Of a DNA stretch of 64,000 bases, positions 1-11,800 are shown piece by piece (within the stretch, counting starts at the first letter, position 1; every line of letters starts with the position of its first letter). Below the pieces are notes generated by a model. It worked only from the letters and a program-made list of their open reading frames with translations. It ran no database searches and had not been told where the DNA came from. Made by a program: the position numbers and the translations under genes. The DNA comes from Strix aluco (lineage: Eukaryota > Chordata > Aves > Strigiformes > Strigidae), in NCBI RefSeq assembly GCF_031877795.1, contig NC_133971.1:60210463-60274462 (forward strand), given 5' to 3'.

Positions 1-355
1 GGTGGACTTTGTGCTGCTGATCACAACCCCGTGAGACCAGCAGCTGAGCCACTTTTCAGCCCACCTCACTGTCCAGTTATCTAGCCTGAACTGCAACAGG
101 CTAGTTGAAGCAGCATATGAGCACCATGGATGGTGAACATGGGGCTTCCTCAAGTTGTCTGAAGACCTATTAATTCTTGTCAATCAGACTGTCTGTAGCA
201 GACACCCATAACAACATTGCCCATGTTGGCCTGTCGACTAACCCTGACCCAGAAGTTCTCAACTGTTTCGTTATCCACCCCCAGCGCAGAGCTCCATGTG
301 CTGCCACTGCTCTCTCACACAAAGGGCAACTCTCCCTCCTCACCTTCCCAATTTA
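1..355 (-). mobile_element. Internally deleted CR1 LINE ORF2 fragment
   Basis: Read on the minus strand, bases about 180-355 encode a piece of the CR1 endonuclease domain: residues like SSALGVDNETVENFWVR and GVCYR are visible, with an in-frame stop near the start. Bases 1 to about 110 then match the later reverse-transcriptase part (the stretch before the PVTSG region), so the segment between endonuclease and RT is missing. The copy continues left of the window. It lies in a PIGG intron in the same orientation as the gene. It belongs to an older CR1 group than the copies at 18, 26 and 38 kb. Family assignment rests on recognition, not a search. Confidence 0.75.
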
Positions 356-357
356 CA

Positions 358-890
358 ATCATAGAATCATAGAATGGTTTGGGTTGGAAGGGAAGGCACC
401 TTTAAAGATCATCTAGTCCAGCCCCACCACCATGGGCAAGGACATCTTTCACTAGATTACCACTAGTTACTGGTTTCCACTTGGACATTGAGCCATTGAC
501 TATAACTTTTTGGATGTGGCCATCCAGCCAATTTCTTATTCGTCTAAGAGCCCATTTGTCAAACCCATCTCTCTCTAACACAGCAGCAAAAATGTTGGGG
601 GAGGCCATATCAAAGGCCTTACAGAAATCTAGCTAGATGACATCCGTAGCTTTTCTCTTGTCCACTGATGCAGTTACTCCATCGTAGAAGGCCACCAGAT
701 TAGTCAGGCACAATTTGCTCTTGGTGAAGCAATGCTGGCCACCTCTAGTCACCTCCCTGTTTTCCGTGTGTTGTGACATGTCTTCCACGAGGATCTGTTC
801 CATGACCTTATCTGGCAGAGAGGGGAGGCTGACTGGTCAGTAGTTCCCAGGGTGTTTCTTTTCACCCTTTTTAAAAACAGGCGTCCTTCT
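358..890 (-). mobile_element. CR1 LINE 3' end, internally deleted
   Basis: The left edge carries the CR1 3' tail in reverse complement (tandem ATAGAATC-like units from 358). On the minus strand, bases about 880-470 encode degraded RT, including SKAF-like FCKAFD followed by RNWLDGHIQKVIVNG and KPVTSG. The sequence then jumps near base 463 straight to the last tens of bases of the CR1 3' UTR, so the RT C-terminal half is deleted. A TAG stop interrupts the RT just before the FCKAFD motif. The copy abuts the fragment at 1-355 and differs in subfamily from the 18-38 kb copies. Confidence 0.8.
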
Positions 891-2672
891 TGAAAATTAA
901 TCTGATTACTGAACATTATGACTTCTTTGCAAGATAATCCCTTTCCTATAGGAATCACAACAGATATGCATACATGTGTATGTGCCTGTAGTGGGACAGG
1001 TGGGATGGCAATAATCTTCACTTAGAAGCCATCCAAAATAAAGGGCCATTCATGCACACTTTTAAACTACATGCAGCATTAGTCACTGAATTAGTGATAT
1101 TTTCTTTAATATTTCTAGGGCCAGAAGTATCCACATCAATCAACCAACACTAAACAAACAGCCTATCTCTTTTCCTTGCCAATCTTAAGTATTCTGACCA
1201 AAGTGTTAAGGTACAGCCCTGAACATCTAGGACTCTCTAAGAAAAACAAGACCCTCTAAGAAGTTTACAGCAACAGGGAGAATTCACCTCAAGACTCTGC
1301 AAAGAAAGCTACCATGACTTGGATCCAGTTCCATGTTACTGAGACTCTCTATTAGCAAAAGGAGAGAAGCTCATCACAGATGCTTTGCCCCCCAACCCCT
1401 TTCCAGTAGGGTAGCATCTCTAACAGCAGTTTGCAGTCACAAGCAAGTAGCATAAAAATTTCTCACATTACCACTCTCAACAATTTTGATTTAATTTCTC
1501 AGACGAAAGCTCCAAATTGAAATTAAGCTGTTACCGGATGAAAATATAATCAAAGTGAACATATAAACCAGAAGCTGGTAGAAACTTCAGTCTGTTTCAC
1601 CAGTGCTTGCAGAAATACTGTCAGATGGAGCTTTCTGTTGAAATTTTCAGTAACATTGCCATAACCTGAACTCCAGCAACAAGGCAAGTTTCCTCACTTA
1701 ATACAAATGGGTTAAGTGAGGAAATCTGTGCAGAAAAAAATATTGGAATAGATGAAGCATAGGTCCCACTATTGACATGTTGCTACCATAAATGGCATTT
1801 ATTTTGCTAGACTCCTGGACATGGTTTAGTTATAATTAGAAGCTGTGATGTTGAAAGTTAATTAATTTTTGACCTACAGTGATCATATTGCTAAACTTTA
1901 TGTTGTTACCCACTTTAATTATTCATAGCTGTAACACAACTCTGCATCCTCATCCAGTTATTTTAATGATTCAACAGATTATAAATCAAGTGACAAGGAC
2001 TTCAAGCTTCACAGTCACTTTAAGACAACATCTTCTAATGTCCAAGGTAAAATATTTTCCCTCATCCTCTGACTCAAATTTTTTCACATAATTATCACAT
2101 TAACTTGCTTACTTATACTGCACTTTGCATCGTGCGTCCTAATGAAAGCTAGGTTTATTTTTTCCACTTGTTTTTTATTCTTTCCTCCAAATACACACAC
2201 ACACATATATATATGCACACATATGTGTATTTTTAATAAGCAACTTACCCTAAATCATTTCCCAACTTTACTTGAAGCATATTTTTATTTAAACTAGAAA
2301 ATTCACTCCAATGTGCTATTCTTCCAAATAGCTCAGAAACAGTGTCATATGTAGGATACCTCACAAATAGCAGGTATGAAACCACTGAGATTTAACTACA
2401 CTGGCAGTTTTACTTTATGCTTACTCTGCCATCATTATTTCTGCTCTTTTGCCTACTAGAAGTAGTACCGGTCATTAAAAAAACTTCATTCAGAGGCAGT
2501 GTGCCAGAGCAGGTTACAATACAGACTGAACTCAGTATCATTTCTCTGAACACTGCTCTCAACTGAATGGCTGATATGCAGTGCCATGCTATACTTTTGA
2601 ACCTAAAAGCCTGAACTGTGTTATAAACAGTCTCTTTTTTGTATATATAACTTTCTTTTTTAGATGATTTAC
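891..2672 (-). other. PIGG: PIGG intron after exon 6 (partial)
   Basis: AT-rich intronic sequence. I looked on the minus strand for the next PIGG exon, which should encode an LHGNWI-like segment, and saw no convincing match. The remaining PIGG exons are therefore expected left of base 1. It contains a CA/TA microsatellite and nothing else I can name. Confidence 0.6.
2191..2230. repeat. CA/TA microsatellite
   Basis: Alternating purine-pyrimidine run, (AC)n followed by (AT)n and a further short AC/GT stretch, inside a PIGG intron. Confidence 0.85.
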
Positions 2673-2885
2673 CTTTTTCATACGCAGGTGTATTCTCTTG
2701 CAGCAGTCTGCTAAGCTGGAACCCATTCAAGTGCACAAAACGTAGTTGTTCTCTCATTGTCTTGCCTCCCAGAACTGGCAATATAAGGTTCCCAACATTG
2801 TTTCTTGAAATTGGTAGACCAAGACCTACTGCCAGTGTGCTAGCTATATCAGTTTGTTGCACAAGTTCAGGTTGTGTTAGAGGAC
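2673..2885 (-). CDS. PIGG: PIGG exon 6
   Basis: 213 nt. Encodes PLTQPELVQQTDIASTLAVG, then PMREQ-like TMREQLRFVHLNGFQLSRLL, and ends NTPAYEK. Acceptor TCTAG lies after an unusually long pyrimidine tract; donor AAAAAG|GTAAAT. This is the last PIGG exon seen in the window. Confidence 0.93.
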
Positions 2886-5800
2886 CTAGAATCAACAAAA
2901 AAAGGAGAAAGAAAAAAAAAAAAGAGAGAGAGGAAAAAAGTATTTCAATAACAGGCCCATTCTGTTTCTCCAGAGACAGCTGGCATCTTGTTAGTTCCAA
3001 AATTTTTTCACTGGCATTAGATCAGCTATTTCAAGTGATCTAGAGAGCCGAGTGATCTTTTTCAGCTGCTGTCCTCTGCTGTTGTAAACTCAGAATTTAT
3101 TCAATTCTTAGTAAGCATTACTCTTCAATGCTAGCAACTACTGTAAACACAACATGAATGTTAAACAAGTACAAGTAAGAAAAGAGATGGTCTAGGAGAT
3201 CACTTTAATATCAAGTTGCATCCTACATCTTAAGACAGTTTGATAACTTCTACATTAGAAAGAATATAAAGCACTACTGTAGACTAATGCATGAACAAAG
3301 AATGAGAATCTAAAATAATGCTGACAGCATTCTAGGAGCTTCTTGATATAATGACAACAGCTCGAGATTTAATTAATAACCGGTTGCTAGGCAAGCAGCA
3401 TTAGAGGTCAGGTAAAGAATGCTGAGGACCAAATCCATGGCTCCATGAAAGCAAACACAGTGATTTTTAAAGGGTTCTGTGCAGGAGTCCATTACCTTAC
3501 TGCAGTTATCAGGATTAGCCTTCAGTCCCACAGATATCTACCTGCATCAATGATTTCACTACAAAAGTGCCCTTTTGTTTAAAATTGTCTTGCTAATTGT
3601 TTCTTTGTGTGCTTTACTAGTTACATAACAGTGTTCTTCTATTATGCTTTTACCTTGTTCTCTTTGTAACTCCAGGCATTGAGTGGGTTTTGACTGACAT
3701 AACAGTACAGAAAGAATTCTATACACAGTCTTTATTACTATCAAGGATCCCTTTAAGTGCATTAGAACTTCTCTCATTTCTCATTTAGCTCTGATTAATG
3801 CTGTACAGAATGCCATCTGTAATCCCTAAACCCTCTTTGCATGAGTGCCTGTATGTCAGCAGTTTTCAGATTTCATCTTTAAAACCAAGTTCTTAACTGG
3901 TTAAAAAAAAGCCAAACTACCAAATGCGTTTAGCCAGTCATGGGTGACACATATCTGTAGAAGGCTACACAAGTAATATTCTGACAGCACACTAAATGCA
4001 AAAGCCCACAGGACTACTATTTAGAGGTCTACCAAATTAACCACAGTACATTTTGTTTACAGTAGGATCATAAGGAGCAGTCACTAGAATTCTGATTACT
4101 GTAGCAATGAGAAGCAAGCTGCTGGATATTTACATGGGCATCATTAGAAATCACAAACTTGATCCCAAAAGACAGGTGAATAGATATATTTCACTGTATT
4201 GTAAAAACTGCACATCCAGTTTAAACCTAACAGAATCTAATCCCAATGATTGCATTTACAGAATCTACACTCATATGGCCTGACTGTCAACACATACCAG
4301 TGAAATTTATAAAGCAAAAACTTACCTGAGAGCTTTGGTCAGCTCTTGACTTTGTTCTGGTTTTATATCTCAAAAGAGTTCAATGACTCCTCAAGCAATG
4401 CTTTCTATTGCAGCTGGATAATAGCTTTATAAATGACAGACAGATAAATGTACTTCCACTGTGCTGCAGGAACCTTCAGCAAGGTAAACAAGGCAAGGTT
4501 CTGCAAACAGGCTTTAAAAGCAAGGAAATCAGATGGAAATGAGCAAGAGGCAGAATGAAAGGCAGAGGGAAGTATTATTACGAAAAAATATTCACCCCTG
4601 GTATCACTACCTTTCATCAATTCACTCAGTCAAATAGTTTATTTAAGCAAGACTCTACAAATTAGACTGAAGATTCTCTACCACACCTTTCCCTTCTTGC
4701 CTCTTACCTTAACCTACATTATACAAGTAGAAAATGAGTTTCAGAAGCAGATAAACTCACACCAATGATTTAAAATTAACTGCCTGGCCAATACAGTAAA
4801 TACACTCATACTCCATATTCTTTCCTTAACGCTTAGAAATCAATAGTCACATTTTCACAGCTGTCATCTCTCCACCTTTCACAAGAGCAATTCTTTCTCT
4901 TTCCTGTTACTCTCAGCATGAGAAATTGTCATTCATTCCTCTATCCTGGGTGTCTGAGAGAGGAGAATGGAGGTCAGGGAAATATTCTGGCCAAGAAAGA
5001 CAAAACTCACTTCAAATAGGATTTCACGTCTAATCCTACCCATTTACCAGTATTCCAGGATTCTGACAACAGATCTCATCAGCTCTCAACACTCAAGAAG
5101 GACAGTGCTGCACAAGGTTATCATCTGAGAAATACCCATTCTCTCAGTGGTTACAAAACTTAAGTCATGGTTTCACCACAACACAGATGCAAACTCCGGC
5201 TAAAGCCAGAGTTTTAGTCACACAAAATGGGCCTTGCCAGATACCTGTGGAACAAACCAAAGTACTTTTCAGGAAGAATTCTAGAGCTAATATAAATTAG
5301 AGATGGCAACGTGTTCTAAAAAAGCTCAAGTTTATTTGATCCTTACCACTTCTCTTTTCAAAAGCAGAGCTGATAAACAGCAGTGGTGTGTACACTTCTC
5401 CTTCTGAAGAACCACCATGACTGCCTGTTTCAGACATCCCATGATCCCCACAAACAACTAGCAAATTCGGCAGAGAAGCTTCTTCCTGCAAGTCAGAGAA
5501 ATAAATTTAAGTTACTGTACAAACAAGCTGTGTACATATAATACTTTGCTATCTTTATCATTTTAACACATAATATTTGTCAAATTCCATTTTTTAAATT
5601 CACTTACAACACCTGGGGCAGATTATAAGACAAGGTGTTATGTAGTAATATCTATTTTTAACAGTTAAAGCATGCATACATATCTAACATACTTGTCAGT
5701 ATGTTACAAAAACCACAAAAAAGCTTTAAAAAAACTCCTTATTTACAGAGTCAAAAGTAAATGACTAAAGGATTAAATAAAGGTCATCATACTGTGGGAA

Positions 5801-8800
5801 GAAAATCAGGAGTCCAGGAGTACTAACAGAGAAGTATTCCCCACCTCTATTTCTTCAGCTTCATTAAGTTTTTAATATAATATAAATGCTAAATTATTGA
5901 TATTGTAAATATTAATGTAATAGAAATATAATATTAAAAAAATCCTATTTCTAATAGTCTCTAGTCTCTCAAGTGCTTTTGGGGTAGAAATCTGACATGA
6001 CTGATGTCAAATTATGTTTATTTTTCTGAAGAGAAACAGAAGCATAAATGAGGCCTGTCCCAACAATTCTGAGCTAACAAATCAAAGATGGCAGAAAATA
6101 AACGTGTTATTCTATAACAAAGCAACTTTTTGTCATATCTAGTTATTACCAGTACCTGTTGTATCCAAAAGTAAAGTGCTTTTATTACTTCTGTATTCTA
6201 GGACTGAGATAAAGGCTTGCATATAGTTGGCAAAAGCAAAACATACCAAACAAATCCAGCAAAACCACTGCAACGTTCTGAGATTATAATTTCCACAAGC
6301 AGAATTTAACCTCTCTTTTCATACAATAGCATTCATTTGTCTAAAATATTATTGAAATTTTATGAACAGTTATTCTGAATTGCAGTTGCCGAAAACAAAC
6401 CAGAAAGAAGCTTCAGGTCACTTGGAATTAGGACTTGGTATTTCACCATCCAGACTATTCAGATAAGTGACATCTTACATTTCCAAATCTAAAACCAGAT
6501 TCAGACTTGGTAATTTATGTGCTACATTTACCGTAAGACAAATGCTATTTACAACCACCATTTCCATTTGAATCTTTTCAATATCTAAGAATTAGGTATG
6601 CCTTCACAACTGTAGAAATCAGAGCTATTAGCTATCCATGCCCATTATTCCTTCTGCTGAATTTCATTACTAGAAAGCACCACCCACCATTTTAATTCAT
6701 GACTGGTAAGAGAATTTTGGCATGCATTCCTCTCCTCTTCCTGCACACCAAGGGGAGTTATTTCCCACAGGTCAGCCAGTAAATCCTTAAAAATATTACA
6801 CTACACTATTAACTGGGGAATGGCCAGGGAAGGAAAAGAACAGAATACCCGCTTTGGTCTAGGAATAAACAAGCTACCACCCACAAACAAGCAAGAACTT
6901 TAAAAGTTAGTCCACAACTAACAAGACATTGGTCCAAGAAGGAGCTATATTACCTTTGAAAGAAGAGAAATATGAATCTTCTTCAGGATGTTATCCATTT
7001 CATGAAGTTTTGGTCCCACTAATGGGCTGTTTGGCCCTGTCATATGTCCAATGTGGTCCAATCCCAGGTAATGCAGTATTAGGAGATCCCAGTCTTCTCT
7101 CTTTAACACTCTATCCAAATGCCTGGTAACATTATCATCAACCTCAGAAATAAAAGGAAAGCAATTAAAAGGTAGAAATAATTTTCCTCTTGTAAAAAGC
7201 ATGGAAAAATTATGAAAATTCTGTAGAAGCCAATGAGAATTACAGTCTCTCACAGTGTTAACAAGAAAAAAAAAAATCAGATTGATTAGTTCAATGGCAG
7301 ACAGTCAAAAAATCTGTCTTACAAAACAGATTTTTCACCCCATTTCACTCTTTTCTGGTTATGAGGCATCAGATTACATACAAACAGAGAAAATGGGTTG
7401 CCATGCTTCCACAGATATGTTTAAAAACTTTTCAGTCTTCAATCTTTTCAGAAAAGAAATTTTCAGTCACTTTCATCCTTCACACTCCTGATTTATCACT
7501 TCACAACAAGTAGGTACAGGGAAAAGTCCCTCTTTGGCGCTTGGAAGCGCAATGGAAGAAATTCACTCCTGGTCTTTCAACTCAATTCTTGCCACCGTGC
7601 AAACACAAGAAGACTGTACTCGCTGTGAGACAAAGAACTGATGACATAGCAAAGAAGAAAAATTATTTGAAAAGTTCTATTTGGGGCCTAGCTCACATGT
7701 TCTCCTGCTTAGGTTGACAACCTCTGTTTAGTTGCATATATATCTCTCCCTGGATATTAAAAATCTTCACAAAATTTTCCACGCAACACTGCTTTGTTGA
7801 CTCTGGATATAACTAACTAAAAAACTGTAAAAAGCTTTCTGTTCAATGGACTATATTCAGAAAGCATAGCGACTGCATAAAGAGCATGAGAGCCATATAA
7901 TCACAGACCCAGCAGCATGTTTGCATTTTTCCACTCCATGTTGAAGATTCAGTAAGTCTTATTAGAGTAACCAGTTAAAAGTGTCTTCCAATTCACGTTA
8001 GACCTATCTGACTGCCTTAAACATCATAATTCTTACATCAGTAGCAATAGGTCAGTGGCCTGAGGTTTTACAAATCATAAAGGTTCAAAATATGAACTAA
8101 AATTGCCAAACCATTTACTCTTTTAGAGTGCCCAGAATAAGATTTTTCACAATTTGTTTCATTTACCTTCTACGCTTCCTTTTTGATAACATACTGAAAC
8201 ACTACTCATATTGCAACTACAAAAGTGATACAATACTACAGAAAGTATGCCTTTAAGAGACCAAGATTATTTATTAGCGGGCCTTTTCTAGATGGCACAT
8301 ACAAATATAAATGTGATATCAAACTGGAAACATGAATGGTGGAATTTTTCAACAAAGCAAGTGGTCTACTTCCTACCACAGCAAGTTTTGTGACATTAAT
8401 TTATGTTTAGGAAAGTTATACAGTAACGCACTGTTTGTTACTGTATCATCCAAACACTTTCCACAGCATATGCATGATGGACTGAAATGCTTAACTCCAC
8501 ACAGCCAATACTGAAAATACAAATAAATCAAATTTCTATTTAATTGCCAGGTTCATACTTCAGAACAAGGACAGTTTTATTCATTGATTCTTAGAAGTTA
8601 CCACTATGTATTTGTACTAATATAATTTAACTTGCAATTATGAAAAGCTTCTCACCTCTGTAAAGTCTGACACAAAAAAGGATGTTGTTCCATCATATTC
8701 CATGAAATGTTGTGGAAACAATTTAACCCAAGTATCATCACCATAAAAGATTATTCTTTTCCCCGCTGTTTTTGCCTGCCATATCAGATTGTCATCCAAC

Positions 8801-11800
8801 AGAGCTGGAGAATTGAGGTTCACAATAACATCAATGAAACCAGGTATGCTACCCGTCATCAAAGCCTACATAAAACAAGAAAAGAGACATACTAACAGAA
8901 ACCAAAGAGTTTCCAGTTCTCAGAAGACAGTATTAGTGTAAGAGGAAGCAATGAAGACAGTATTAGTGTAAGAACCAGCAATAAAGGCAGAGAAATTACA
9001 TTTTCAATAAAGAAACATAATAAAGTAAAAGAACATGAGCTGCCATGTCACATCACCTCACCTGCTGCAACACAGTGCTGGCTGATGTCAGAGATAATAA
9101 CTGCTTTACAGAAAGGTGAAAATAATATTTTCTTAATTAGTGGACAGCAAAACAACTTTGTATGCCAGTTAAAATTTGCTTCATTTACTGGTCATTAAAT
9201 CACCAAAAAGACAGTTTAGAAGGCCTAAGTAAACTGACTTAACACAACAAAACAATGGTAGCACGTTCAAAACAGTCACTAAGAATCTGCTGGAAAATTC
9301 AATGAAGTCCACCTATCAAGAGTTACCAGATTCTCTCTTACTGGCCTGCTAGCTGACCTACCAAAGCTCACTACCTCAACTTCTTCAATGAAAGAAATGT
9401 CACTCAGATGCATCACTGAGAAGCCTGGATGATCAAGTATTTTGATGACACAACCACAATCCATCTTACAGTTACCTGGAACTTGACACAATTTTCTTTT
9501 TAAGCTCTGCAAAAACATCCCTACGACAAAACAAATTTACACTAAACTGGACTTCCTATCAGAAGTTACAAGAACACAGAGAATGTTCTTGGATAGAAGA
9601 CAGCTGGAAACTTTGACAACTGAGAAGATACTGCCTTCCCATGGTTACAAACAAAAAGATTATGTCCATTATTTAAGCCTGCACTAGGGTCTTAACTGCC
9701 CATAACTGATTCTCACAGACCTACCCACCACAGAGATACCAAATAAAGGAACAAAACAAGACAAAGTGACTTAAGTGGAAGCTGCCACCTCTTACATCTC
9801 TACTTCACTTCGATCACTGACCTTGACCTTTCCTGCAGAAAGCACCTCCGGGCCGTGGTAAATCAGGACTTGATCACATGCACTACTACAGCAAAGCAAG
9901 TTTCAGCCAAAAATTGCAGTAACACAACAAACCTGCCCTTTACTCCAACTCTGAACATATGTAACAACTCAGCCTTCAAAACTTTCTCAAAGGAAACAAC
10001 ACTAAGTTGAAAAAAACCACTTACCTTAATTCGAGGCATAGTCACAGTGGGTGGCTTCGCTTCAGCAATGAAACTATAGGATGTCCCTTTTTCAACAAGC
10101 TGTGTAGTATATGGCATGAACTGTTTACCTTTGGATCCAAACACAAAGTCATCTCTCAAAGCATCTATCAGCACAATGACAACTTTTTTGAAAAGTGGTG
10201 GTGGAATTTTGGTCCAGTTAGAAACCATTCCTAAACAAGAAAAAAAGGGTATATAAAAGTCATGAACAAATTTTAACAATGGCTAGACAGAAGTTAAAGG
10301 ACAACTTTACCACAGAAATAAGCGCTTCCAACTTCTTTATTAACTTTACATTCAGACATGAGAAGTTGCAAACAATAGTATACATGAGAAGTAGTCAGAG
10401 TAAGATGTGTTTTCAGACCATCCAGCACAGGAATGTCACAACAGCAACAACAAAAAATCCAATACAGTGTCTAGGAAGGAAAACAAAATGTGAATGGTAT
10501 GCACGATGTGAAATTGGGAGAATGAAGGAAAAGCTACAAAACAGAGAATGTTCAAACGAATAAGAAAGGATAGCTGCTACCTTCTCTCTGGTTAATTTAG
10601 TAAAGCTGAACTACGTATATTCAACAGACAACTTTTGTTAGAACAAAGATGTAGCATTCACCTATGCTAATACCCAGTTTTGCACATCAGAACATATCTC
10701 AAGTAATGCCTCTCAATGAAATCTCACCGTAAGAGAACAGGAAAATTACAAAGAAATAGGCAGTTTCACTGAAATTTGAAGGGAAAAGATTTGTGCACAC
10801 TTGCACCCTTCAAGGTGTATGCCAGGATAGTTTGGTGATAGCAGCTGCAGGGCCAAAATCCAATTCTTGAATCCCCTGAACATGCTATGTGGGCGGGCAC
10901 AGCAAAATATGCTGCAGTGACTCAGGTAGTGGGCAGTGTCATGCCTTCAAGTCCACCTCCTTCTCTTGTATGGGCTTAATGCTGGCTGCAGCAACTCTTC
11001 ATTTGCCTTAAGCTTGGTCCATACAGTGACATTTAGCTTTTATAGCAGCAGTTTTTGGCCCAACCTCTACAGATCCCATACCTCTACCAGGAAAAGATAC
11101 AGAAGGACAAAATGAAAGCAGAATGGATTGTACCCACAAATCTCTACTCAGACAACACTGTGGTGAATCAGCTTCTCAGTACATGCATTAAATAAAGTTA
11201 GGGTTTTCACATTCCTTTAGAATAAAATGTGTTTCTGAATAAGTGGTTGACAATTTGGAAAGGTCACAGATAATGTCGTGTCTAACAAGAGAACCTTAAA
11301 AAACAACCTCAGAAATTGTATTTTTGGGTATACAGATAAGCATCAATAAATTGACGGTCACAGACTCATTACTGCTAGTGATTTTTCCCAGATAAGGAAA
11401 CTGGGGAGAGGGGCACAGGAGGAGGAAGAAGGAAATTTCAACAACACAAAATGCTAACTTCCAGCAACCCTGATTAAAATGATAATGTTGTTTTTCCAGG
11501 ACTTGAATTATCAACTTAGCAGGCATGCTTTGGCTCTCAATGTAAAACAAGAAGGCACAACTGCATGTACTGTACTGTTAGTTAAATCTTTCTCATAATT
11601 TACTCCTATCCACTCGCTTAGGGAAACAAAATTTGCTGGACACCAAAAATTTTCAGATCACAAACACATACATGCTACTCACAACTCCTTCCTACTGTGT
11701 TATTCATCAGTACGTCAAAGTATTGAGAAGTGCAAAGGAATTAGGAGCTTATTACAAGCCATCTGAAAATACTCATTATAAGATAGTTACAGCAACACAT

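Noticed and set aside
2410-2672. Continuation of the PIGG reading frame past exon 6
   Set aside because: Residues after NTPAYEK do not match the next PIGG segment, and a good donor (AAG|GTAAAT) ends the exon at 2673.
3383-3395. RFX half-site-like GTTGCTAGGCAAG in a PIGG intron
   Set aside because: Imperfect, single and far from any promoter; not enough to call.
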